Origin: a virus
DNA: 64,000 nt
Virus record (IMG/VR): IMGVR_UViG_3300037297_000178
Coordinates: 97,984-161,983 of that record
Strand: one strand, 5' to 3'
How positions within the stretch are numbered: position 1 is the stretch's first letter; every line of letters starts with the position of its first letter. The position numbers and the translations under genes were made by a program. Positions 15,615 through 24,272 of the stretch are shown here, one piece after another. Below the pieces are notes generated by a model. The model did not search any database, was not told the origin of the DNA, and was given only the letters and a program-made list of their open reading frames with translations.

Positions 15615-16507
15615 GCGAGACGTGTGGCTCGTTATTTTCAGGCTGTGGCGGTTGGGAAGTTGGAGCAGGCCTGACACCGTTGTTTGCTATCGAGAAAGAC
15701 CCTTCCGTAGCTGAGGTGTACAGGCGCAACGTCGGTCCGCACGTGACGGTTGCCGACGTGTGCTCGACCGACGCGAAGCGATTCCCGCGTGTCGACGTTC
15801 TGTTCGCGTCACCTCCCTGTGTGAGAGCGTCGGTTGCGGCTCAGTCGGTCGAGCACCGGCTCGACCTCGAAATGGCCCGGGCGGTAGCCCGCTTTGTCAC
15901 GGAGCTGAGGCCCGCCTTCTTTTTCCTCGAAAACGTCATCCCTTACCGGCATTTCGAGGCGCTTAACGTGATATGTGAGGGGCTTCAAAATGCCGGTTAC
16001 GTGTATGACGTTCACGCTCTGTGTATGGCCGACTTCGGGGTCCCGCAGACGCGTCGACGGCTAATACTGAGGGCGTCGCGTGACACTCTCCTCAACCCGC
16101 TCCCTGAGCCTACTGAGTGGGGGAGCTGGTTTGACGCAGTATTCGACCTTAACCTTCCGCTCACGAGCTTCTCGCCTGTACAGGTTCGGCGACTCCCGCC
16201 TCACCTGTGGAACGAGGATTTTATGATGATACCTGACAGTAAGCTGACGCGGCGCTTTATTGACGAGCCGAGCGTCACCGTCACGGCTAACCTGTGCTAC
16301 AGGCAGGTTGCGAGGGCCTACCTCGGCGGGGACGTTTACCGCCTCACGCTGAGGGCACTGGCACGCCTCCAGACGTTTCCCGACTCGTTTGACGTTCGAA
16401 CGCAGGTTGAGGGCGCTGTGATAGGAAACGCCGTCCCGCCTGAGTTCTCGAGGCGCATCGTTGAGGCAACTTTATGCACATCTAGGGCGGGTTACTGCGT
16501 AAAATGA
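15611..16507 (+). CDS. C5-cytosine DNA methyltransferase 1
   Basis: Start ATG 15611 in an ATGA overlap. Motif I LFSGCGGWEVGAG (8-20), motif IV FASPPC with the catalytic Cys near 75, motif VI ENV near 111, motif VIII FGVPQTRRRLI near 143-153, motif X IGNAVPP near 277-283: all present. At 298 aa the target recognition domain is short, as in solitary phage enzymes. No cognate nuclease is visible. It probably protects phage DNA from host restriction; the site cannot be predicted. Confidence 0.9.
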   Translation: MSETCGSLFSGCGGWEVGAGLTPLFAIEKDPSVAEVYRRNVGPHVTVADVCSTDAKRFPRVDVLFASPPCVRASVAAQSVEHRLDLEMARAVARFVTELRPAFFFLENVIPYRHFEALNVICEGLQNAGYVYDVHALCMADFGVPQTRRRLILRASRDTLLNPLPEPTEWGSWFDAVFDLNLPLTSFSPVQVRRLPPHLWNEDFMMIPDSKLTRRFIDEPSVTVTANLCYRQVARAYLGGDVYRLTLRALARLQTFPDSFDVRTQVEGAVIGNAVPPEFSRRIVEATLCTSRAGYCVK

Positions 16508-16716
16508 AACGGAACAAGAAGCTGTTTTTGAGGTTACTCGCGGGGGGTCCAGGTGCGAGCCTGAATTATTATTATGGTCAACTTATGGCCCGCGACTTTC
16601 ACCTATGTGACGAGTGTCTGTTCGGGCGGAAGCTCGGCGGTTGCTTCTGGCTTCCGTTTTGGAGACGCGACTATGAGTACGTCGCGTTCTGCCCTGAGTT
16701 TGTGGGGAAGAACTAA
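16504..16716 (+). CDS. Small Cys-containing protein (70 aa)
   Basis: ATG overlaps the methyltransferase stop. Basic N-terminus, aromatic-rich centre, and CDEC...C...C spacing (HLCDECLFGRKLGGCFW) that suggests one metal site. It ends at a strong terminator. Confidence 0.5.
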   Translation: MKRNKKLFLRLLAGGPGASLNYYYGQLMARDFHLCDECLFGRKLGGCFWLPFWRRDYEYVAFCPEFVGKN

Positions 16717-16742
16717 AAAGACCCCCGAAGGGGTCTTTTTTC
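16714..16742. terminator. Bidirectional intrinsic terminator
   Basis: AAAAAGACCCC-CGAA-GGGGTCTTTTTT: T-tracts on both strands. It closes the plus-strand operon and the convergent minus gene ending at 16743. Confidence 0.9.
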
Positions 16743-17024
16743 TTAGGCCCACATTTCCTGTCGGGCCTGCTTGTGAGCTTCGCGTATCCGCTCCTGCATC
16801 GTGGCGATGTCTTCGCCCTGTGCGAGCCTGCGGAGTATCGGGCTGGCGGGCATTTTGCCCGGGCGAAACTCGCCGCACTGTGCCTGGAAACTTATCTCGT
16901 CCCAGGCCTGCTCGAGGGCTATGAAAGCGTCGTCCTCGTCCTCGATGCCCTCAGCGAGCCGAAGCCCGATGTCCTTCAACTGTCCTTCAAGTCCTTTGTC
17001 GCTGTCCCAGATTATGTCGAACAT
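16743..17024 (-). CDS. Hypothetical acidic protein (93 aa)
   Basis: Has its own promoter and the conserved leader ending in AGTAAAGGAGACAGGAA before ATG. Helical, acidic N-terminal half (EGIEDEDDAFIALEQAWDEI) and basic C-terminus. No family recognised. A free-standing small unit like the other minus-strand genes up to dnaN. Confidence 0.6.
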   Translation of the reverse strand: MFDIIWDSDKGLEGQLKDIGLRLAEGIEDEDDAFIALEQAWDEISFQAQCGEFRPGKMPASPILRRLAQGEDIATMQERIREAHKQARQEMWA

Positions 17025-17076
17025 TTCCTGTCTCCTTTACTCTAATTCGTAGTTTTTAATCCTTAACTCTACATCT

Positions 17077-17105
17077 ATTATAGCACTGGCCGACCACCTT
17101 GTCAA
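17077..17105 (-). promoter_or_regulatory. Promoter of gene at 17024
   Basis: Minus strand TTGACA (17105-17100), 17 bases, TATAAT (17082-17077), then the recurrent leader GAGTTAAGGATTAAAAAC and AGAGTAAAGGAG. Confidence 0.92.
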
Positions 17106-17168
17106 GCAAGAAATAGGGAAACACCCCTCTGGAACCTTAAAATATCGTAAATTTAGCGTAAATAAAGT

Positions 17169-17192
17169 AAAGAGGCCCCTATTCGGGGCCTC
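17169..17192 (-). terminator. Intrinsic terminator after the AWW operon
   Basis: Minus-strand hairpin GAGGCCCC-GAATA-GGGGCCTC followed by TTTACTTTATTT. Confidence 0.75.
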
Positions 17193-17195
17193 GAT

Positions 17196-17762
17196 TTATG
17201 GTATGAGGTCAATGAAATACTCCGACCCGCCACCCAGGCGCGGGTGCGGGCCTCGGGGTGCTTCGCCCCTGAGTTGACGTGTTAGCTGTCGTTTAACAAC
17301 AGCCATTTTCTCTTCAGGCGGTACGCTCTTGGGGCAGTGGCCGTGCCATGCCCACATTGTCGAGTGTTCGACCTTCCCATTCGAGTAGCGTGACATAACC
17401 TTTTGGGCCTGCCATTTGCCCGACCCACCAAGCCACACCCGGAACGTGCCACCTCGAGCGCCTTCGGTGTGGGCCTCTGTGAGAAGGACTGCTCGCCTTT
17501 CCTCTTTAGCCTGACGCCGCTCTGCTGCGACCCTGTCGCGGTGCTCAGTCACAACTTTGTACACGACGCTTTTCAGGTGCGGGAATCTGTCTTTAAGTGC
17601 TCGTGGAAGCTCGGTCTCGACCCACCATGCATGGTGTTTCGCAGCCACCGCTTCCACGAGCACTTCAGTTATGTCGGCTTCGGTCAGGCCGTCGAGTTCT
17701 TCGACGGCGGGGATTGACGCCTTATGGTTGAGTGCTAGTTCCCGAAACTCGTTTTTATTCAT
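17196..17762 (-). CDS. AWW-motif protein 1 (188 aa)
   Basis: Start MNKNEFREL at 17762 overlaps the stop of the upstream gene; the longer frame is not used. It shares with the two upstream genes a helical module: L(T/G)E..I...L..A, then HHAWWVETELPRALKDRFPHL near residues 36-56. Here it is followed by a basic coiled segment (AAERRQAKEERRAV) and a strand-rich C-terminal domain (TFRVWLGGSGKWQAQKV). Last gene of the operon. Confidence 0.6.
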   Translation of the reverse strand: MNKNEFRELALNHKASIPAVEELDGLTEADITEVLVEAVAAKHHAWWVETELPRALKDRFPHLKSVVYKVVTEHRDRVAAERRQAKEERRAVLLTEAHTEGARGGTFRVWLGGSGKWQAQKVMSRYSNGKVEHSTMWAWHGHCPKSVPPEEKMAVVKRQLTRQLRGEAPRGPHPRLGGGSEYFIDLIP

Positions 17763-18049
17763 CGTGCTGCCTGCTCTGCTGCTTTTTTCCTTCGCTGCTG
17801 ACGCGCCTCTCTGTGGCGGCGTTCCTGCGTCTCGAACGTAGTTGCTCGGACGCGCTCTTGAAGGTTTGGGAACACGTCGCTGAGGTCGTCGGGCAGGTAA
17901 GGGTCGACCCACCACGCTACTTCGCCTTCGGAGATAGCCTGACACAGGGAGGCGATAACCTCGTCCTCCCCCAGGTGAAAAACCTCGTCCGGTGTGGGCT
18001 TGTCGGAGTTAGTGTCCTTCGCCAGTGCGTACAGTTCGTCGGGTGTCAT
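17759..18049 (-). CDS. AWW-motif protein 2 (96 aa)
   Basis: Contains the module LGEDEVIASLCQAISEGEVAWWVDPYLPDD followed by FPNLQERV, matching its neighbours. The C-terminus is strongly basic (RRHREARQQRRKKAAEQAAR), which suggests nucleic acid contact. Overlaps of 4 bases at both ends. Confidence 0.6.
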   Translation of the reverse strand: MTPDELYALAKDTNSDKPTPDEVFHLGEDEVIASLCQAISEGEVAWWVDPYLPDDLSDVFPNLQERVRATTFETQERRHREARQQRRKKAAEQAAR

Positions 18050-18492
18050 GCTGTCACCTCGAGCGCCCGGTCGACGATGTGACCGACGAGGGTCGGGTAC
18101 TTCGAGTGAAGGTCGTAGCAGAGCGGTTCAATCCACCATGCTGACTCGCGCCTCACGACGGCGTCCCCGAGTATGCGCCGAAGCTGTCCCTCTGTCAGGC
18201 CGTCAACGTCAAGCGTTGTAGGCTTATCGGAGTACATCGTATTAGCGATGCGCTCGAGGTCGGCGGTGTCTATACGCCGACCGACGTGAGCGTGGAAGTG
18301 TGAAGCGGGCCAGTCGCTCACCACAGGGGTGTCGACCTGCTCGAAGTCGTTGAAGTGGGCATCGAGCACGAGACGGGCAACTGCGAGTTTCGAGCGGTGC
18401 GAGCCGTCCACTGAGTTCGCGTGCCGTCCGTCGTCAAGCTCGACGTATGCGCCGTCGATACCTTTTACGTAAAAAAATCTTTTAGCTTTCAT
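18046..18492 (-). CDS. AWW-motif protein 3 (148 aa)
   Basis: Start MKAKRFFYV at 18492, overlapping the upstream stop. An N-terminal strand-rich part of about 70 residues precedes the module LTEGQLRRILGDAV...SAWWIEPLCYDL...YPTL shared with the two downstream genes. Three consecutive copies imply duplication within the operon. Confidence 0.6.
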   Translation of the reverse strand: MKAKRFFYVKGIDGAYVELDDGRHANSVDGSHRSKLAVARLVLDAHFNDFEQVDTPVVSDWPASHFHAHVGRRIDTADLERIANTMYSDKPTTLDVDGLTEGQLRRILGDAVVRRESAWWIEPLCYDLHSKYPTLVGHIVDRALEVTA

Positions 18493-18809
18493 TAAGCACC
18501 TCGATGCTGTGAATGATGTTTCTTGAATTTTTCCTCGTCCCATCCTAAGATGCGAAGCCAGCGACCCAAACGATACTGGTGAGGGATAACAACTGCCTTC
18601 CCGTTCACGTCCCGGAAGTATATCTTCACCGGCCATATCTTGTTTCCCTTCGGGAAGCGCACGTAGGCGACGGCTTCGACCGAATCCCATCCTGTGTGTT
18701 CGCTCGGCTCAACCTCAACGGGGCGCGTGTCGCGTCGTATCGTCACGTCAATGAACATCTTCCCGTCTTTTCTGTATGGCTGACCGTTACTCATTATCGG
18801 TTTCGGCAT
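18492..18809 (-). CDS. Hypothetical small beta protein (105 aa)
   Basis: ATG 18809 follows AAGGAGGCGAA; the upstream open frame contains a hairpin and is not counted. Strand-rich sequence (FIDVTIRRDTRPVEV, WPVKIYFRDVNGKAVVIP), perhaps a single OB or SH3-like barrel. First gene of the AWW operon. Confidence 0.55.
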   Translation of the reverse strand: MPKPIMSNGQPYRKDGKMFIDVTIRRDTRPVEVEPSEHTGWDSVEAVAYVRFPKGNKIWPVKIYFRDVNGKAVVIPHQYRLGRWLRILGWDEEKFKKHHSQHRGA

Positions 18810-18860
18810 TTCGCCTCCTTGGCTTCGCCTCTCGTAAGTGCCCCCTTCACTTACCAGGGG

Positions 18861-18892
18861 CGAAGCCCGGGGGGTGTCCCGGGCTTCGCTTA
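18861..18892 (-). terminator. Strong stem-loop between genes
   Basis: Minus-strand CGAAGCCCGGG, 7-base loop, CCGGGCTTCG. The following sequence lacks a clear U-tract, so it may be an attenuator or processing site reducing read-through from 18902 into the AWW operon. Confidence 0.5.
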
Positions 18893-18901
18893 CTTCCCCT
18901 T

Positions 18902-19264
18902 TTACCAATCTTCGGGGAAGAGAATTTCGATTATGGAACCCCCGTCAGGGGCGTCGTTTATTTGTGTCCAGAGGGTCTCACCGAACGCCTTGAAGCTGGC
19001 GAACCAGTCGTTCCCGGCGGCCTTCATCGCCCGACTGTGGGCGATTTTCAGGGCGTCGAGGTTCGTTTTGATGCTGATGTTCCTCTCGTCGTCCGGGGCG
19101 GTGCGGTTCGTGTCGATTATGGTGTCGAACACGGAGCGGGTGATAAAGACGCGGGCGGTCGTGCCGTCTGTGCCCTTGATGTCCCAAACGTTAATCATTT
19201 CGCCGTCCGCTTCGGGGTCGTGTATCTTGCTATCATCTATGTGAACTATTCTTGTGTCTGACAT
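18902..19264 (-). CDS. Hypothetical protein (120 aa)
   Basis: Own promoter with the conserved GAGTTAAGGA and GAGTAAAGGAG leader. Strand-rich N-terminal half (IVHIDDSKIHDPEADG, ARVFITRSVFDTIID) and helical C-terminal half. No family recognised. Confidence 0.6.
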   Translation of the reverse strand: MSDTRIVHIDDSKIHDPEADGEMINVWDIKGTDGTTARVFITRSVFDTIIDTNRTAPDDERNISIKTNLDALKIAHSRAMKAAGNDWFASFKAFGETLWTQINDAPDGGSIIEILFPEDW

Positions 19265-19310
19265 TTCCGTCTCCTTTACTCGTTAGCTGTTTTCCTTAAC
19301 TCTACTTGTA

Positions 19311-19339
19311 ATTATACACCTGGGCGGTCAGGTTGTCAA
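19311..19339 (-). promoter_or_regulatory. Promoter of gene at 19264
   Basis: Minus strand TTGACA (19339-19334), 17 bases, TATAAT (19316-19311). Confidence 0.92.
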
Positions 19340-19365
19340 GCACGTTTGTTTGATAGTTTTGTAAC

Positions 19366-19402
19366 AAAAAGCGGGAAGCCCCCTGGAGAGGGGGGCTTCC
19401 CT
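19366..19402 (-). terminator. Intrinsic terminator after gene at 19425
   Basis: Minus-strand GGGAAGCCCCC, short loop, GGGGGCTTCCC followed by GCTTTTTG. Confidence 0.85.
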
Positions 19403-19424
19403 GGTGTAAATAGAGTAAAGGATT

Positions 19425-20564
19425 TTAGGCTTCAACCGCTACGGGTTTGAACCTTGTGATGGTTGTCGACCCGTAGCGAGAATCGTGCTTCTTGATTGTG
19501 GCTTTGCCCCTGTAGGTCTGCCCGACCTCGAGGCCGTCCATAGCGTATCCGGCGTAGAACCACACCACCTTGTGACCCTCAGGGGAACGGAACGTGTACA
19601 TTGTGTTTGTCCCGCCCATGTACCCCGGGGTGTCACGTTCACCGACCAGCACCAGCGTGAGTTCTGTTTTTTCACCGACCTTCCCGACGAAGCCGGGCGT
19701 CCACTTCGGGGTCACGCTCTTGAGGTAATGCTGTACCCCGTAGGCTGCAAACCCTTCGAGCTTCCATTCTATCAGGTCGGTTTCGTAGACGGCTTTGAGG
19801 TTGTGAATGAACTCGGTGCCGTCGTCCTCGAGGGAGCGGATGTACTCAATCGCCTTGTCGGCTGTGTCGAAGTCTTGCGGGGCCGCACCGGCGGTAGTCG
19901 AACTCATGAGAACGGAGGCGAGGTATGCCGTGCTCGGGCGGTCGAGTTCCTGCGCCTTCGACTTCGAGACCCATCCGCCCCGTCGTATCTCAGCCGACAC
20001 ACAGGCGCAGAAGGAACGGAGGCGGGTGTAGGGCGCGACCTCAGGTATGCCGTCGTAGTCGCGTGCCTCTTTGTCGAGGTTTTCGAGGGCTTCGGCCCAC
20101 TTCGCGGCTGCGTGCGGGCTGTTCGAGCCGGTGAAGTCAGCGAGGCAGGTCGACCCGACCTGCGCCCATCGCCCGTCCTCGTGCCGCACGATGTAGACCG
20201 ACTTTCGGAAGCGGCGCGTGTTGCAGTGGTCACAGCGCTCCGTGTCGGCGTTCCAGAACTCCTCAGGTATCGGGGCCTCGTCGTTACCCTGTGCCCAGGG
20301 GAACCGGCGAATAACGAAGTCTTCGCCGTTCGGCTCGAGAACGGCTATGAGTTCCCATCCCTCGAGCATCGGCGCTTCGCCTTCAACCTGGACCGTCACG
20401 GCAAGGTATTCGCCGCCGTCCGGGTGTTTGACGAACTTCTCGTCCTGTACTGTCATTTCAATCGGCGGGCAGCCGAGCTTTTCGGCTCGGCGATTAAGCT
20501 CGGCGACTCTGTCGCGCAGCTTCCCGTAGTTTTCCTGTGGTACTGTGTACGTCTTTTTCATCAT
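19425..20564 (-). CDS. Zinc-binding hypothetical protein (379 aa)
   Basis: Starts MMKKTYTV behind GTAAAGGAGACG (either of two adjacent ATGs). A zinc site is suggested by ERCDHCNTRRFRKSVYI (about 108-124) with GSTCLADFTG about 20 residues on, a pattern I associate with phage and plasmid proteins of unknown function. The C-terminal 90 residues (ELTLVLVGERDTPG, YRGKATIKKHDSRYGSTTI) look like an OB fold. A role in single-strand DNA or replication fits its neighbourhood beside dnaE, but is inferred. Confidence 0.6.
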   Translation of the reverse strand: MMKKTYTVPQENYGKLRDRVAELNRRAEKLGCPPIEMTVQDEKFVKHPDGGEYLAVTVQVEGEAPMLEGWELIAVLEPNGEDFVIRRFPWAQGNDEAPIPEEFWNADTERCDHCNTRRFRKSVYIVRHEDGRWAQVGSTCLADFTGSNSPHAAAKWAEALENLDKEARDYDGIPEVAPYTRLRSFCACVSAEIRRGGWVSKSKAQELDRPSTAYLASVLMSSTTAGAAPQDFDTADKAIEYIRSLEDDGTEFIHNLKAVYETDLIEWKLEGFAAYGVQHYLKSVTPKWTPGFVGKVGEKTELTLVLVGERDTPGYMGGTNTMYTFRSPEGHKVVWFYAGYAMDGLEVGQTYRGKATIKKHDSRYGSTTITRFKPVAVEA

Positions 20565-20602
20565 CGTCTCCTTTACTCGAATTTTCCGCTTGAACTACCC
20601 CC

Positions 20603-20631
20603 ATTATAAGCGAAAAACCCGCTGTTGTCAA
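20603..20631 (-). promoter_or_regulatory. Promoter of gene at 20564
   Basis: Minus strand TTGACA (20631-20626), 17 bases, TATAAT (20608-20603). The -35 box lies in the loop of the terminator of the upstream gene. Confidence 0.92.
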
Positions 20632-20641
20632 GCGGGTTTTC
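20612..20641 (-). terminator. Terminator sharing sequence with a promoter
   Basis: Minus-strand AAAACCCGC-TTGACAACA-GCGGGTTTTT. The hairpin ends transcription of 20654 while its loop carries the -35 of the next promoter. Confidence 0.8.
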
Positions 20642-20653
20642 GTGTTGCTTTTA

Positions 20654-20836
20654 TCACGACGATTGTCTTATCGCCCGGTTGAGGGAAGCTATCCTCTGCC
20701 GGAGGTGGTCGACGTTGTTATCAGCTTGCAGCCGATTCCGTTCGTAGTCGGGGTGTTCGCGGTCGAGGGAGGCGCGTTCGCGTTCGGCTTCAGTGAGCGC
20801 CGCCTTCAGGCTTGTGAGTTCTTTTATGTCTTCCAT
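20654..20836 (-). CDS. Small coiled-coil protein (60 aa)
   Basis: Begins two bases after dnaE ends, so it is translated from the dnaE transcript. Nearly all of it is charged heptad-like helix (LKAALTEAERERASLDREH). It may be a polymerase accessory; nothing more can be said. Confidence 0.6.
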   Translation of the reverse strand: MEDIKELTSLKAALTEAERERASLDREHPDYERNRLQADNNVDHLRQRIASLNRAIRQSS

Positions 20837-20838
20837 TA

Positions 20839-23800
20839 CTACTCCTTCTCGATGCTTATGTTTTCTTGTCCAAATGCTGCTTTGAGTTCCCGTATGGCAG
20901 CGGTCGGGTTAATGGGTGCTTCCGGGAACTCGACCTCGTGTCCGTCAATCATTATGACAAAGCGGAAAGTGCCCGGGTGTGAACGCGCTATTTCGACGCC
21001 CCTCGTGAGCGTCGCCTTCCGGTCTGTTTTATTGGGCAGGACGACGGTTACTGTACCTGTTGTCATGGTGCTGTCACTCCCTATTGTAACATCGTATGCT
21101 TGAATAGACAAATTACCCCGATACTCGTCCATCTTCCCGTTAATGGTAAGTATCGCCCCTTCCCGAACGAGGCTTCTTTTCTTTTCCCAGACCTCTGGGA
21201 AAAGAGTCACTCGCGCCGTCCCCTCATCGTCCTCGAGCGTGATAAAAGCCATTTGTTGTTTCCGCTTTGTCATCACTTTCCGAACGCCCGTGACGAGGCC
21301 CACGACAACAACATGGTGAGGGGGGGCGGGAAGCGCGTTCAACTTGTGGCTGTGCCCCGTTACGCCCTCGAGCGGGTGCTCTGACAGGAACGTGCCTGCA
21401 AGCTCCTTCTCGTCCCGGAAGCGAGTAGTCGGGTCGACTGCTGCGTCCTTTAGCGCTAAAAGCGCGACTTCGCCTGTATCAAAAAGCGCAAGCTGGCCGG
21501 TGTCGCGCTCTTTAGCCGCACGCGAGCTTGCGGCTGTCAGTTCGTCGAGGGAGGCTAGAAGCGACTCCCTGAGCGAACCCAGGGAGTCGAGTGCCCCAAC
21601 TCGTATGAGCGACTCGACCGTCCGTTTCCCTACGCCCCTGAGGTTGACGCGTCGGCCCAGGTCGTGAACGTCCTTGAACGGTCTTTCACGGAGGAGTCTG
21701 AGAAGCGCCTTCTCGCTCACGTTCTTGATAGCGCCCAGGCCAAACCGAATAGCTTCCCCTTCAAGAGTAAACTCAACATCAGAGGAGTTCACGTCGGGCG
21801 GAAGTATCGTGACGCCTGCGCGACGGGCGTCGACCACGAGCGCTGCGACCTTGTGCTGTCGGCTGCGTTCTGCCGACAGGGAGCCACAGTAGAACTCGAG
21901 CGGGTAATGTGCCTTCAGGTACGCCGTCGTGGTCGTGAGGCTCGCGTAGTTACTCGCGTGTGCCTTATTAAAGCCATAGCGGGCGAAAAACTCTATGTCG
22001 TCAAAGATGCGCGACGCTGTGTCAAACGGGACACCCCGTTCTACGGCTCCGTTGACGAACTTCTCGCGGTGCGCCTTGAGTTCCTTTTCCTTCTTCTTCC
22101 CGACCGCCTTCCGCATGAGGTCGGCCTCACCAGCCGAGTAGCCTGCAAAGTCGCGGGCTATCTGGATTATCTGTTCCTGATAAACGATGATTCCATACGT
22201 CTCCTCGAGTACCCCCTTGAGGGAGGGGTGAAGGTACTCGACCGGCTCGCGCCCGTGCATACGCGCGATGTACGTGTCGATGTATTCGAGAGGTCCTGGG
22301 CGGTACAGCGCGACAATAGCCACGATGTGCTCAAAGCGGGTCGGCTTGAGCGATGTGAGAACGGAGCGCATACCGGCACTCTCGACCTGAAACACGCCGA
22401 CACTTTCGCCCCGGGCCAGTAACGCGAGCGCGTCCGGGTCTTCGAGCGGGATGTTCCCGAAAGACAGGTCTACGCCATGTCTCTCCTTTATCAGCCGACA
22501 CGTGTTGTGTATGGCCGTCAGGCTCGACAGGCCCAAAAAGTCGACCTTGAGGAGGCCCAGGTCGTCTACGTCCCCCATGTCGTATTGCGTGAGCAGGCCG
22601 TCGCGGGTACGAGGGACGAGCGTGACAGGTATGTAGTCGGTAAGAGGTCCTGGTGCTACGACTATGCCAGCAGCGTGAACACCTGCGCTTCTGACCGTCC
22701 CCTCGAGGTCAAGGGCCATGTCGGCCATTTCCCTCAAATAGCTTTCCTTTTGAACGTGAGCAGCGAGGACGGGGTCTTCGAGCGCGTCCTCGAGCTTAGT
22801 CCCGGGCACAGCCGGAATCTGTTTTGCGACTGCGTCAACTTCCCCATACGGAATATCCATCACGCGCCCCACGTCACGTATAGCAGCCTTCGCGCCCATC
22901 GTGCCGAACGTGATAATCTGCGCGACGCGGTCTGACCCATATTTTTCGATGGTGTACTGTATCATCTCGTCGCGCCGGTCGTCTGGAACGTCGATGTCAA
23001 AGTCAGGCATGTTGACGCGGGCCGGGTTTAGGAATCGCTCGAACATCAGCCCGTGTTCGAGCGGGTCGAGGGTCGTTATTCCCATACAGTACGCGACGAT
23101 TGAGCCTGCCCCCGACCCTCTCACGTTCCACATGATTCCGTTCTTGCGGGCGTACTCAATGAGGTCCCACACAATCAGGAAATACTCATCGAAGCCCATG
23201 TCGTGTATGATTTTTAGTTCGTATTCGAAGCGTTCAAGGACGGGTCCCGGATACACGGTCGACATGCCGGTGAAGCTCGCTCGTCCGTATTTTTTTGCAA
23301 GGCCCACCTCGCAGATTGAGCGAAGGTACGTCTCGGCGGTCCGGCCAGCCGGTACGGCGAAGTGAGGGAGGAGGTATCCTTCCCTGTCGAGGTCGACGTT
23401 GCACATCTCTGCGACTTCGAGCGTCGCCTCGAGGCTTTCCGGCTTGTGGTCTCGTTCCATTTCCTCGAAGGACTTGAGCCACAAGTCACCTATCAGGCGC
23501 ATCCGTTTCGTGTCTGATAACACGCTCCCTGTCTGGAGGCACAGGAGCGCGTCGTGTGTCTCCCGGTCTGACCGGCGGATGTAGTGAACGTCGTTCGTTG
23601 CGAGAGTCCGAATGTTGTTCCGCTCTGCAAGCTCGTACAGGGAGCGGTTAAGGATTGTGAGTTCCGATATGTTGAGTTCCATTATCTCGATAAAAAAGCG
23701 CTCGCGCCCAAACACCTGTACGTACCAGTCGAGGCGTTCGGCGGCCTGCTCGTGTGCCCCCTCCCTGACGAGGCGCGGTATTTCACCGGCCATGCAGGCG

Positions 23801-24213
23801 GTCGAACATATCAGGCCGTCCGAGTGTTCTGCGAGAAGCTCGCGGTCGATGCGCGGCTTGTAATAGAACCCTTCTGTCTGGCTGCGCGAGGCGAGAGTGA
23901 GAAGATTCTGGTATCCGGTCGGGTTCATAGCGAGAAGTAACAGGTGGTAGCGGAAGTCGTCGCGCCCCGCCTCTTTGTCAGTCATCCTGCGCCCCAGGGG
24001 GGTCAGGTACGCCTCGAGGCCGATAATGGGTTTGACGCCGACCTTCTTACAGGCGCAGTGAAATTTGTACGCGCTATACATCACGCCGTGCTCGCTAATA
24101 GCGAGGGCAGGCATGTTGAGGTCGGCGGCCCTTCTTGCAAGGTCGTCGAGATTACATAGGCCGTCCAACAGCGAGTATTCGCTGTGGACGTGAAGATGTA
24201 CAAAGTTAGGCAT
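20839..24213 (-). CDS. dnaE: DNA polymerase III alpha subunit (DnaE type)
   Basis: C-family replicative polymerase of 1124 aa, about the cellular DnaE length. Start MPNFVHLHVHSEYS at 24213 has AAAGGAG; an upstream in-frame ATG at 24270 precedes the promoter -10. PHP domain: HLHVHSEYS (6-14), ISEHG (40-43). Palm: VRGSGAGS (364-371), PDFDID with catalytic D404 and D406, and KVDFLG with D558. A helix-hairpin-helix region lies near 855-890, the clamp-binding motif QLALF at 907-911, and an OB fold near 970-1060. All catalytic residues are present and there is no intein. It is DnaE, not PolC, since the exonuclease insertion is absent. Confidence 0.97.
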   Translation of the reverse strand: MPNFVHLHVHSEYSLLDGLCNLDDLARRAADLNMPALAISEHGVMYSAYKFHCACKKVGVKPIIGLEAYLTPLGRRMTDKEAGRDDFRYHLLLLAMNPTGYQNLLTLASRSQTEGFYYKPRIDRELLAEHSDGLICSTACMAGEIPRLVREGAHEQAAERLDWYVQVFGRERFFIEIMELNISELTILNRSLYELAERNNIRTLATNDVHYIRRSDRETHDALLCLQTGSVLSDTKRMRLIGDLWLKSFEEMERDHKPESLEATLEVAEMCNVDLDREGYLLPHFAVPAGRTAETYLRSICEVGLAKKYGRASFTGMSTVYPGPVLERFEYELKIIHDMGFDEYFLIVWDLIEYARKNGIMWNVRGSGAGSIVAYCMGITTLDPLEHGLMFERFLNPARVNMPDFDIDVPDDRRDEMIQYTIEKYGSDRVAQIITFGTMGAKAAIRDVGRVMDIPYGEVDAVAKQIPAVPGTKLEDALEDPVLAAHVQKESYLREMADMALDLEGTVRSAGVHAAGIVVAPGPLTDYIPVTLVPRTRDGLLTQYDMGDVDDLGLLKVDFLGLSSLTAIHNTCRLIKERHGVDLSFGNIPLEDPDALALLARGESVGVFQVESAGMRSVLTSLKPTRFEHIVAIVALYRPGPLEYIDTYIARMHGREPVEYLHPSLKGVLEETYGIIVYQEQIIQIARDFAGYSAGEADLMRKAVGKKKEKELKAHREKFVNGAVERGVPFDTASRIFDDIEFFARYGFNKAHASNYASLTTTTAYLKAHYPLEFYCGSLSAERSRQHKVAALVVDARRAGVTILPPDVNSSDVEFTLEGEAIRFGLGAIKNVSEKALLRLLRERPFKDVHDLGRRVNLRGVGKRTVESLIRVGALDSLGSLRESLLASLDELTAASSRAAKERDTGQLALFDTGEVALLALKDAAVDPTTRFRDEKELAGTFLSEHPLEGVTGHSHKLNALPAPPHHVVVVGLVTGVRKVMTKRKQQMAFITLEDDEGTARVTLFPEVWEKKRSLVREGAILTINGKMDEYRGNLSIQAYDVTIGSDSTMTTGTVTVVLPNKTDRKATLTRGVEIARSHPGTFRFVIMIDGHEVEFPEAPINPTAAIRELKAAFGQENISIEKE

Positions 24214-24232
24214 GTGCTCTCCTTTCGTCTGA

Positions 24233-24261
24233 ATTGTACCACACGAGGCGACGCCCGTCAA
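24233..24261 (-). promoter_or_regulatory. Promoter of dnaE
   Basis: Minus strand TTGACG (24261-24256), 17 bases, TACAAT (24238-24233); weaker than neighbouring promoters. Confidence 0.8.
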
Positions 24262-24272
24262 GCGAATCAAAA

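Noticed and set aside
19485-20609. 374-aa plus-strand frame opposite the zinc protein gene
   Set aside because: Antisense shadow of 19425-20564; the minus frame has promoter, ribosome site, zinc motif and a sensible protein composition.
21664-22422. 252-aa plus-strand frame inside dnaE
   Set aside because: Shadow of the polymerase gene; no start signal and low-complexity composition.
20839-24213. Intein or split DnaE
   Set aside because: The reading frame is continuous with normal domain lengths and no intein splice motifs.
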